Made by a program: the position numbers and the translations under genes | Assembly: GCA_965225625.1 (NCBI GenBank) | Contig: CBDDBH010000024.1 | Span: forward strand, 135,383 to 199,382 | Direction: 5' to 3' | Length of the DNA: 64,000 bases | From: CBDDBH01 sp965225625 | GTDB lineage: Bacteria; Pseudomonadota; Gammaproteobacteria; JADZEE01 | Part shown: in pieces, positions 54,816-62,497 of the stretch | Numbering within the stretch: position 1 is the stretch's first letter | Layout: every line of letters starts with the position of its first letter | Notes under the pieces: model-generated | Databases searched by the model: none | What the model was told of the DNA's origin: nothing | The model's input: only the letters and a program-made list of their open reading frames with translations

Positions 54816-54860
54816 CTTCGAACCAGGGAGTCGGGAGTTCGAATCTCTCCGGGCGCGCCA
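54816..54860 (+). repeat. Attachment repeat (attR)
   Basis: Begins CTTCGAACCAGGGAGTCGGG and ends at GCGCGCCA, as in the tRNA-Arg 3' half, with three differences. It marks the far end of the element. Confidence 0.9.
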
Positions 54861-54957
54861 ATAAAGCAATAAGTTAAGGCAGCCTTGCATAAAATTAGAT
54901 TTTCAAGTTACCTATAAGTTACCGGTGTAATCGCCGGGGCCGACGTTCGGAGCGTAT

Positions 54958-54986
54958 TGTGGGTTCGAATCCCACTCTCTCCGCCA
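54958..54986 (+). repeat. tRNA-Ser 3'-end remnant (second attachment site)
   Basis: GTGGG-TTCGAAT-CCCAC forms a T-arm, and TCTCTCC-G-CCA is the 3' acceptor strand of a tRNA-Ser. No 5' half is present, so it is a leftover attachment site of another element, 98 bases beyond the first attR. Confidence 0.75.
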
Positions 54987-55159
54987 GACACCCTTCTAAC
55001 TTACTGATATAATGGCAGTCGTTCAGATTCTTTCGATTTACCCCCCATTCCACCCCACATTTCTGGCCCGCTGGGGCACTCAGGCGCCCGCTAGGCGGGT
55101 TTTGGCTGCCAGGGAAGGGCAAGCATCGCCGCCTGACCCCCGAACGCCTTATGGTGGCG

Positions 55160-55393
55160 CTAACACGGCGGATCTCCCCATTGATGGGTTATTCTATGGT
55201 TCTGCGCGGCGATAAAGCGGATCGCCTCCATCGCCGATAATTGAATTATGTCGACTTTAGACTGGAAAATCGGAACCCTGTCGTAGGTCGTGAGCTTGTA
55301 ATCAAGGCGAAGCGACTCCGGCACCTGCCCCTCAACGAGTTCTTGCAGATCCTGTTCCGCGACGGCGTCCAAGTCGGCTCGCTCAATGCTCAC
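55160..55393 (-). pseudogene. AlbA_2/Schlafen-type N-terminal fragment
   Basis: The first 30 residues (ADLDAVAEQDLQELVEGQVPESLRLDYK) match the start of AlbA_2 domain (ATP-dependent, AAA_4-type) regulators. What follows does not, and the frame ends after 77 residues. It is best explained as a truncated remnant. The rest of 54861-55674 holds no other recognisable gene. Confidence 0.4.
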
Positions 55394-55674
55394 GGGTTAC
55401 TCTCCGATTTTCGACCGGCTTTCGGCGGCTTTTTTGGGCGGCTCGCCAGAGATCATCACGACGTATCCCCGTAAAAACGCCGTGATCCATAGGCCCTAGA
55501 AAGCGCGTATGCATTTGGATATTTCCCCATCGATAAGATCGGCGAATTGTCGGCTTCCCGCATAACGTGCTGCCGATTCGCCAGACGCATTTTATCTGAA
55601 GGCCATATCTTTGAACTGTTTGGGGAGCTGCCTTACGCTGGAGCGGGGTTACATTTTGACGAGGCAATAAGGCA

Positions 55675-56574
55675 ATGGACCTAGAGAGTAAGACACCAGA
55701 AGCATTCGAAACTCACGGCTTTCTGGCCAAAGAAATGGCCAATCTAAGAAAAACGTGCAAAGCGGCTCACTCGGACTGGTTTGATCTTGCAGAGCGGTTG
55801 AATCGCCTTTGCCAGGAAACGATCTATCAACTGAATGTAAAGAATGAGGATGGGCAGGGCATTTCCCAAGTTGCGCTTTTCGTTCATATCTTGCAGACCT
55901 ATCAGGGCGCGATTATTTGCTTGTCCACCGGCATGGAATCACAGGCACTCATGTTAGTGCGGAGCGCCATAGAGGCCACGTTCAAACTAAAGGCAATTAC
56001 GGTCGACACCGAGTGTGTCTTGCAATACGCCGACGAGGCGCGATTGGCACAAATTAAATTTGGCGAACTCGTCAACAAGTCGTACCTAGAACACGGTACC
56101 CGATTCTTCTCAGAAGACGAAGTTAAAGAAGCTCGAGATCATATACGCGGGCTAAAATCCGAATTAAAGAAATTGAAAGAAGAGGAAGAAACAAAGAAAA
56201 AGTCTAAGCGAACTTACAGAAGGTGGGGTGTAGGGCAATGGGCTGAGTATGCCGGGCTTACAGATATATACCTGATTGAATACCCACTTTTCTGCCAACC
56301 TGTGCATGCGACAGCAGATCATCTGGACGCAGCGTTTGTTAAAACTAACGATGGTAAGGTCAGCGAGCTAAATCCTTTACCGCGATTTAGGTTGGTGGTT
56401 GGGTGCCTCCATTCGGCTATGAACGCCCTGCTTATTGCTTTGGAATGCGTTGAGCCTTTAGCAAAGAAAAAGCGGGGCTACGCCACTATTAAAACAAGAC
56501 GCAAGCAAATACTGAAGCAACTTCATAAAGTCGCTACGTACTCGCACAAGGCCGACACCTCGTTGCCGAAATAA
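55675..56574 (+). CDS. DUF5677-like all-helical protein
   Basis: 299 residues. The core is helical with HILQTYQGAIICLSTGMESQALMLVRSAIEATFKLKAI in the position where DUF5677 proteins have LLRSLLE-type helices, then a charged segment (LKSELKKLKEEEETKKKSKR) and a final helix (LVVGCLHSAMNALLIALECVE). DUF5677 proteins are found next to abortive-infection genes, but their activity is not known. It starts a run of plus-strand accessory genes. Confidence 0.5.
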   Translation: MDLESKTPEAFETHGFLAKEMANLRKTCKAAHSDWFDLAERLNRLCQETIYQLNVKNEDGQGISQVALFVHILQTYQGAIICLSTGMESQALMLVRSAIEATFKLKAITVDTECVLQYADEARLAQIKFGELVNKSYLEHGTRFFSEDEVKEARDHIRGLKSELKKLKEEEETKKKSKRTYRRWGVGQWAEYAGLTDIYLIEYPLFCQPVHATADHLDAAFVKTNDGKVSELNPLPRFRLVVGCLHSAMNALLIALECVEPLAKKKRGYATIKTRRKQILKQLHKVATYSHKADTSLPK

Positions 56575-56578
56575 AATT

Positions 56579-56719
56579 TTATTCACTGCCGGCCCGCGCA
56601 GCGTACTCCCATTCCGCCTCGCTTGGCAGGCGAAAGCGCCGGCCAGCCTTCCCGTTGAGCCAGTCGATGAAGGCTTGAGCGTCGTTCATTGACGGGAAGC
56701 TGACGAGGAGAACCGCATG
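56579..56719 (-). pseudogene. FGE/SUMF1-family fragment
   Basis: Reading the minus strand gives PSMNDAQAFIDWLNGKAGRR then FRLPSEAEWEYAARAG, the conserved core of an FGE-sulfatase domain, ending in TAA at 56579. Only about 45 residues remain, and the upstream part is replaced by the start of the DUF2971 gene. It shows that the island arose by repeated insertion and deletion. Confidence 0.65.
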
Positions 56720-57718
56720 GAGATTAGCGAAATAGCAAACGTCAAGAGGAGCCGTGGCCGTAGTTCAAATACAGTCAATGTGACAAAAACGGACGGCACC
56801 TCTCTAAGTGTTCCTGAAGACCCTGGAAATCGTCACTACAGAGTCATAACTGAATGGGTCGCACAGGGTAACGAGATTCTACCTCCAGATCCGAAACCCA
56901 AAGACCCAGAGAGAGGGCCATTGGCCTACTGCGCTCATCCGCTCTGTGTGCTTCCATCAGATCAAACTCGAATGTGGCGATACATGAGTCTGACCCAGTT
57001 TGTTAATTTGCTTCAGACCAAAGCATTGTGGTTCCCACGAGGCCACATACTTGCAAAGCATGATCGATTCGAAGGGCAGTTGCCAAAACCGAACCTAAGT
57101 ATCTCTCCGGATGAACTGCATCACCGCGTGTACGGCGTCGACGTGCCTCCTAATTTTGATTGGACTCAGGGACACCGCGATATTCAGCATCAATTCCGTG
57201 TCAATACACTGATAAATTGCTGGACTGCTAGTGACCACGAATCGTTTGCGATGTGGAATGTGTTCGGAAAAACCGGCGATTCCATTGCCATCCAAACAAC
57301 GCTAGGAGGTTTAAAGCAGAGTTTCGGTGACTATACGGACTACAACGTTTATATCGGTGAAATCCGATATCTCGATTATGAGGTAGAGGAACTCGACGAA
57401 AGGAACTATCTAAACCTATTCCTTCATAAGACAAAGTTTTACGAGTATGAAAATGAGATCCGTCTTCTAATCTATGATGATGGTGATATCAGTATTGTTG
57501 ATCCGAAAGAACCGTACTTTTGGTTGCCTGGAGATGAAAAAACGCTAGAGGAGATAAAACCGGGTGAACTTGTTCCCGTCGATCTGAGCCTAATAATGGA
57601 AAAAGTGTACGTATCTCCACTCGCCAGTTCCGCTTTATTGTCTGTCACAAAAGGTTTGCTCGAACACTACGGTGTGCCTAATGTAGACGTTTGTCTGTCC
57701 GGGGTTGAGGTTGGATAG
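56717..57718 (+). CDS. DUF2971 protein
   Basis: 333 residues. After a non-typical N-terminal segment of about 60 residues (containing NRHYRVITEWVAQGNEILPPDP, which resembles phage tail-fibre assembly proteins) comes the DUF2971 domain: MWRYMSLTQFVNLLQTKALWF, then NCWTASDHESFAMWNVFGKTGDSIAIQTT, and FYEYENEIRLLIYDD. DUF2971 is frequent in defence and accessory islands, with no proven activity. It lies in the same direction as the DUF5677-like gene. Confidence 0.7.
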   Translation: MEISEIANVKRSRGRSSNTVNVTKTDGTSLSVPEDPGNRHYRVITEWVAQGNEILPPDPKPKDPERGPLAYCAHPLCVLPSDQTRMWRYMSLTQFVNLLQTKALWFPRGHILAKHDRFEGQLPKPNLSISPDELHHRVYGVDVPPNFDWTQGHRDIQHQFRVNTLINCWTASDHESFAMWNVFGKTGDSIAIQTTLGGLKQSFGDYTDYNVYIGEIRYLDYEVEELDERNYLNLFLHKTKFYEYENEIRLLIYDDGDISIVDPKEPYFWLPGDEKTLEEIKPGELVPVDLSLIMEKVYVSPLASSALLSVTKGLLEHYGVPNVDVCLSGVEVG

Positions 57719-57882
57719 CCGGAAGTCTGTAATTATCCAACTACGCCGTTGACGGAGGGAGTCCGCAGCAGCGTCGTGCGCCACGTCGGCGGCGTGCATT
57801 TTCTTAGAATCCCCTGGCCAGAGCAAGTTCTCCGCCCACGACTTTGCTAAAGTGGCTTTTAGATCTAGTTCCGGGCCGGGCA

Positions 57883-58641
57883 ATGCCAGTTTTCAAACCG
57901 AATCATCAATATTTCGAAGAGGCGCTTGAATATCAAATCCTTTTGGTTGGCCTCGCTGCGACAATGCCTCTTCAGACGGCGCACAAGAACATTACCGATC
58001 TCGTAGACGTTATTAATAGGCTAACAAAAGATAGGACCTTGCGCGTAAGTGGGAATATCACAATGCCGGTATTGCCCTCCAAATTCCAACTCGCGCACGG
58101 TCGCCAATCCGATATCATTTCGATATATAACTGCCACGACACGTTTGGATTCATCACGGGACAACTAGCCAAGCCAAGGGCTATTCGATTTTCCGTCAAA
58201 AAAAATCGGTTGAACCCTGATGTTCCCGATGATAAGCGACAAGCCGCCGGAACACTGCGACCCGAATTCGGTCAAGTTCGAGACGTTGGAAGTGACCTCA
58301 TGTCAACTATAGTGCTTATCACTGCGAACCTAATAGGCGGCGCCTATGAAAAAAGCCAATCGCTGATGGAAAGCGTCCACACTCGAAACCCGTCGAGCTG
58401 GCCACCTGAATTGCAGTTCTTCCGGCATCTTCGCAATGCATGTTTTCACGGTAATCACTTCAATATTCGAAGAAAGCGTGATGGTACTGATACCATCGAC
58501 CCTGCGGCACCGCCAAAGTGGCATCTGTACACGATGCCAAACGATGTTGCAGTGAATGGGCAACAAGCAGTTGGTGGATTCTTCCCCCATAACCAAGTGC
58601 TGCCGTTCCTGTATCAGATTGGCAATATCGTTCGAACGTGA
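57883..58641 (+). CDS. HEPN-like-motif protein, unknown
   Basis: 252 residues from ATG 57883; TTG 57844 is an alternative. The C-terminal part has FFRHLRNACFHGNHF, where Arg and His are spaced RxxxxH as in HEPN ribonucleases. The rest has helices (ALEYQILLVGLAAT) and a beta-rich C-terminus, and there is no clear family. HEPN proteins often act as RNases in toxin or defence systems, so this is a candidate effector. The HEPN assignment rests on one motif. Confidence 0.5.
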   Translation: MPVFKPNHQYFEEALEYQILLVGLAATMPLQTAHKNITDLVDVINRLTKDRTLRVSGNITMPVLPSKFQLAHGRQSDIISIYNCHDTFGFITGQLAKPRAIRFSVKKNRLNPDVPDDKRQAAGTLRPEFGQVRDVGSDLMSTIVLITANLIGGAYEKSQSLMESVHTRNPSSWPPELQFFRHLRNACFHGNHFNIRRKRDGTDTIDPAAPPKWHLYTMPNDVAVNGQQAVGGFFPHNQVLPFLYQIGNIVRT

Positions 58642-59087
58642 AACCTATCCGAGGTCGTTCTGACTTTCTTTTGAATGCGAACGCTGCACCTTGGGAAAAA
58701 CACGGCGCTCTCAGCTTCCAAGTTGATCGCCTCGTTAGGTTGCACTTAAACAGCATCATTCAAATCAACTGGCATTCCGACAGCCTTTAGCTCTTTAGCC
58801 ATGGACAGTTTCCAGGTTCCAGAATCATCCAAGGGGATGAATACGACTCCGGAATAATCCGACGGAATCTCATGGATCGATTAATAGTTGAAAGTGCGCG
58901 AGCCGTCGGGCTGTTCAACGAGGCGGCACAGGGAATTATGGTCGTCACAGCAGAAAGATACTTAACCGGCCATCGTCTTACCGATTCGGCACGTGACATC
59001 CTTACGGCACACTTGTGGGGGTTCAAGAAAGGCGGCCTGGATTGCTTCAGCGTGTAACAATATAGCTACACATCGTGATGAGCGTAA
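58642..59087. other. Stretch without a confident gene
   Basis: A 50-residue frame (GTG 58638 to TAG 58790) overlaps the end of the HEPN-like gene, and a 61-residue frame lies at 58872-59057 (LTGHRLTDSARDILTAHLWG). Neither has a family or a good ribosome site, so they may be remnants. Confidence 0.3.
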
Positions 59088-59894
59088 GTAGCGACATTCG
59101 AGGACGCACTTAACATCTACACAGATGGATCGTGTTTTCAAAGGCCGCGACGAGGCGGGATTGGGATACGGTACATTATCATCAATGCTGCCGGGGACGA
59201 GGAGTGGCAAGATGAATGTCCCCCTGGCTATAAGCAAGCGACAAACAACGAGATGGAACTCCTAGCCTGTACAACCGCACTCCAAAATATCCCTGACCAC
59301 ATGATCATGAGAGCGGTGACTCGAATCATCATATTTACCGACTCTCAGTACGTTCGAGATCACTTTGTTCGCGCCTTGACTTCATGGCCTGCGAACGGAT
59401 GGCGCAATCGGTACGGGAAGCCGATTGAAAATGTAAAGCTTTGGAAGGATCTCGTCCGTGCGGTCAAAAAGGCTCCAAGGAAGGTTGAGTTCAAATGGGT
59501 GAAGGGACATAGCAAAAACGCACACAACAAAGCAGTAGACAAATTGGCCAAGCAGTCTGCAAATGGCTTCCTCAATGAATCATTAACCGTATCGGCGGTG
59601 AGGAGAAAAATCACCACAGAGAGCGTCAGCATTGGTAGTGTGCGTATGAAGGGTCAGGAGCTGAACATACGAGTCATAACGGACAAGCGGATGCGCGAAC
59701 AGAAGATTTGGCGGTACAAATTCGAGGTTCTTCAATCAGACAGTCCCGATTCCGGGCTGGTGGACGTCATCTACTCCGAACATCAGTTGCGGGCTGCACA
59801 TAGTTACAAGGTTCGAGTCTGCAGTGACCAGAAAAACCCAGAAATAGTTGAAGTTATCGAGGAGATCGAAAAGTTAGCAAAGGATGGAGAATGA
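59088..59894 (+). CDS. Type I RNase H with an extra C-terminal domain; start unclear
   Basis: The frame has all four RNase HI acidic residues: IYTDGSCF (Asp), NNEMELLACTTAL (Glu), IIFTDSQYV (Asp) and HNKAVDKLAK (Asp), with WVKGHS before the last. Cleavage of RNA in RNA-DNA hybrids is expected. The first catalytic Asp lies upstream of ATG 59253, which therefore cannot be the start, but no ATG, GTG or TTG exists between the stop at 59085 and that Asp. A small frameshift from ATG 59078 or a rare start is needed. After the RNase H core there are about 100 further residues (VITDKRMREQKIWRYKFEV) of unknown type. Confidence 0.7.
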   Translation, partial: VATFEDALNIYTDGSCFQRPRRGGIGIRYIIINAAGDEEWQDECPPGYKQATNNEMELLACTTALQNIPDHMIMRAVTRIIIFTDSQYVRDHFVRALTSWPANGWRNRYGKPIENVKLWKDLVRAVKKAPRKVEFKWVKGHSKNAHNKAVDKLAKQSANGFLNESLTVSAVRRKITTESVSIGSVRMKGQELNIRVITDKRMREQKIWRYKFEVLQSDSPDSGLVDVIYSEHQLRAAHSYKVRVCSDQKNPEIVEVIEEIEKLAKDGE

Positions 59895-60045
59895 CGGGCA
59901 TCGATTCTCGGTCCGAAGGCGCTGACGTTTATTGGGGAGCAGTTTCTGTCAACGCGCACCTACAACAAGAATCGCTAGTAGTGAACTTTTTCCACTGAAG
60001 CGAACGAACCAGACTATTTACTTGACTCCGCATTCAGCAGGCGGG

Positions 60046-60369
60046 TTATGTATCGTCTTCGCAGAGTACAAAAAGCCTTTCCTCCGTTGGGATCAGCTGA
60101 AACTTAGGTGGCGATCCTGCAGGCCAGGGAGCTTTATGGATTTCAACCAGCCATTGTCCGATGTCCTTACTTATTAGTTCGCGACACGAGTCGTTCCAGA
60201 ATGACGCTTTATCCGTATTGACTTCAACTTTTACTCCATTCGGTAGAAGAACAATGACGGATTTCCACGACTTCTTCAAATAGCTATCGCGGTCGGTTGC
60301 GTTGAGCTTGATTCCATAGCCTGCACCCGACCGATGGTGTTTCCCATTATTCCAAGCAGTCACTTGCAT
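60046..60369 (-). CDS. Conserved small unknown protein
   Basis: 107 residues starting MQVTAWNNGKHHRSGAGYGI. Conserved-looking blocks are SFWNDSCRELISKDIGQWL and APWPAGSPPKFQLIP. The pattern resembles a widespread uncharacterised family of about 110 residues found in islands. No function can be given. It is convergent with the RNase H gene. Confidence 0.55.
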   Translation of the reverse strand: MQVTAWNNGKHHRSGAGYGIKLNATDRDSYLKKSWKSVIVLLPNGVKVEVNTDKASFWNDSCRELISKDIGQWLVEIHKAPWPAGSPPKFQLIPTEERLFVLCEDDT

Positions 60370-60993
60370 CTCAGTTCCAGTTCTTATCGGATACGCTAAT
60401 GCATCCCAATTTGTCGCTGTTGCTGCGCCAGCTCAGAAGTCTGGATTCATCGGCGCGAGTCTTTCCAGTAAGCGGACATTCACTGGTTCGTATGTCTGGC
60501 GTCGGGACGCTCGACGTACACCCCATCGAGAAACAGCATATGAAAGTGGAGCGTATGATTATCGCGACGAGGACGTCGCTCCCGTCGCTCTTACAGGGAT
60601 CTCGAAATCGTCGTCTCGATACACCCACTCGCCGGCGACCATGGGTCGAAAGTACGCGTTCGTGGGAAGTTCGAACCCTCAATCTTTATGACCGACAACC
60701 TTCCGCCAACGGCAACCAAGTTGCACACACGATGGGTCCCATCTTTCAGTTTCGAGGCCGGGGGTAGTCGGGGATTGGGACTCCGGTTGATCAGGTTACG
60801 GTTCCCTATGCTGTCATTAAGTCGCACCATTGGCAGACGGACCAGGGGAGTGACGGCTCGGCTAATGCTCTGCCGCGCTTCGCAGCAGATGCCGCGTTCG
60901 AGTCGGTGTTGAAGACGCACGAGCGTACGGCTCGTTGTTGCTCGTGGGTTACTGGGGCGTGACGGGTTACGCAGCGTCCCTTTGGTGCTAGTT
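60370..60993. other. Stretch of gene debris with an IS91-like transposase fragment
   Basis: On the minus strand at 60566-60480 the sequence HTLHFHMLFLDGVYVERPD resembles the Y2-type transposase of IS91 elements, but only about 28 residues remain. Several other frames of 80-155 residues in this stretch have no family and conflict with each other. Nothing else is recognised. Confidence 0.4.
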
Positions 60994-61893
60994 TTACCAA
61001 AAGTTCTTTTCGGGAATGCGTTCTTTTCGGAATCTTGTTGTTGTCCAAATTTCCTCATGCCAGAACTCGTTTACATTAAATTCTCTCTGCGCGTCACGAA
61101 CGACAGCCCAGTGATAATAGTTGGGTGGCTCTGACTCGTCTTTGCCGATCCTGACACAGCACCCTTCGAATTCGTAATCGTCGTCGTCATAGGCCTCGTA
61201 AAATTTTGCTGCGTTATCCTGCTCGGCGCGAGGAAGGTGCGAGTTCGTCAGGCGGTTAAAGGTTTCAATAAATCGATTAGCACGATGAGCAAGCCCTTCA
61301 TCCACTTCCCATCTGTATACAGGCGAAGTGACCTGTTCACCAAGCGATTCAAGATCTGCGTACGGGACAACACTCTCCCTCAATAATGTTAGAGCAACCG
61401 GGTCTTTGGCGTAGGCCGCAAGGCCCACTAAAGAAATATCATCGTTTCGTTCGACCAGTTCTTTTGAGACGTTTACTACGCGTTCCACGGTCCAGTCAGG
61501 AACGATTTTCTCCAAGGCGTAGTAAAGTGAATCGCGGCCAAGCGGCAGTAACGTTTCCTCTCGATGGGCCTGGCCGAAGATAGGAGAACTCATAACCTCA
61601 CAGAGGCGCTGAAATCCTGGATGCTCGTTAACGCTCCGCTCCTTCTCTATTCCTTGATTTTGCAGCGACCGAATTAGCCCAAAATACTCTTCCAAAGCTG
61701 CGTCCTCCTCGTAATAGCCCTCCAATGGGACGTTTTCAGGCGAAACGCTGAGGGCTGCTGCCAATGACCGGGCACATTCGAGTAGCTCCCTTTTCTCACA
61801 CTCTTTCATCGATTCTCTATAAAGATGATTCAGTCCGAGAAGAAATTTTCGGTCGTCTACGATGAATTTCTCGTAATTATCTGGTTCTATCAT
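60994..61893 (-). CDS. Unknown accessory protein
   Basis: 299 residues with many charged and helical segments: LNHLYRESMKECEKRELLECARSLAAALSV, then PLEGYYEEDAALEEYFGLIRSLQNQ and DEGLAHRANRFIETFNRLTNS. A possible nucleotide- or protein-binding role is not evident. The length, clean start and lack of frameshift support a real gene. Its position in the accessory zone suggests defence or stress, by inference only. Confidence 0.5.
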   Translation of the reverse strand: MIEPDNYEKFIVDDRKFLLGLNHLYRESMKECEKRELLECARSLAAALSVSPENVPLEGYYEEDAALEEYFGLIRSLQNQGIEKERSVNEHPGFQRLCEVMSSPIFGQAHREETLLPLGRDSLYYALEKIVPDWTVERVVNVSKELVERNDDISLVGLAAYAKDPVALTLLRESVVPYADLESLGEQVTSPVYRWEVDEGLAHRANRFIETFNRLTNSHLPRAEQDNAAKFYEAYDDDDYEFEGCCVRIGKDESEPPNYYHWAVVRDAQREFNVNEFWHEEIWTTTRFRKERIPEKNFW

Positions 61894-62497
61894 TGTGTTT
61901 GAGAACGCGGATTATTGACGGGTTATTTTGACTCTAGCACAGGCTATTTCGAACGTCAGATATGGGTCCGAAACCAGTAAGCAACGTCCATCGTGTGCTG
62001 GCGTTACGGAAAATACTTTTTGGAAATGGCGTCATGATCACCTCGACGTTATGCGCGTAATCTACCTGTGACTGATAAAGCATGTCCTCAACGCGCACAG
62101 GCGCGTCATGGGGTTCGGTAATGCGCTGGAAAGTTTTCTGTGGGGGCTAAAACGCGGTTTATCGGGAGAAGCGTTAAGGTTACAGATCAATTTTGGGCGA
62201 GACGAAGCCTCAGATGGCAGCAATTGATGGACTGAGACTTGATCTGAGGGTTGCTATATACAACAGTGGTTCATAATTAGGCAGGGACTTCCGGCACTAG
62301 CTGGAAGGCTTAACAGATCCATGCCCAGTGGGATGCTGCCGAATAGACTGGGCATTTACATATCCACTCTTTCGGGTTGGTCGACGGTCGCTGAGCGGCC
62401 AGCTGCAGACATTCGTTGGTTGCAAAAGTCATCATTTGAAGGTCCGCTTTCCCGCGGCTATGAGCCGATTTGTTAACGACAGCCGGAGTATTTCATG
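61894..62497. other. Intergenic stretch, nothing recognised
   Basis: About 600 bases between the accessory protein and the methyltransferase. Only one frame of 62 residues is present and it is not protein-like by family. No repeat copy, tRNA or clear terminator was found. Confidence 0.4.

Larger units (their letters stand above)
45356..54860 (-). mobile_element. Integrative element in tRNA-Arg with a DNA polymerase and no virion genes
   Basis: A 9.5-kb element between the 45-bp direct repeats at 45356-45400 (the tRNA 3' half) and 54816-54860 (42 of 45 identical). The integrase is next to the tRNA, as expected. Gene order on the minus strand is: conserved two-gene module (50620-51804, 49844-50623), polymerase partner (48952), family A polymerase (47138), winged-helix, AlpA-like and integrase genes. 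A zinc-ribbon gene (+) and a beta-helix gene (-) lie at the far end. No capsid, tail, terminase or conjugation gene is recognised, so it resembles a replication-competent satellite or phage-derived plasmid-like island. Confidence 0.9.

Noticed and set aside
45356..54860. Prophage with virion genes
   Set aside because: No terminase, portal, capsid, tail or lysis genes could be recognised.
54567..54890. N-terminal extension of the beta-helix gene over attR
   Set aside because: The extension translates the tRNA-Arg attachment site and a TTTCG repeat. The signal peptide at ATG 54566 is the natural start.
54919..55122. Minus-strand frame with AERVGFEPTIRS
   Set aside because: It is the antisense translation of the tRNA-Ser remnant.
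60399..60767. 122-residue plus-strand frame
   Set aside because: The opposite strand carries a transposase fragment in the same interval and no ribosome site precedes the frame.
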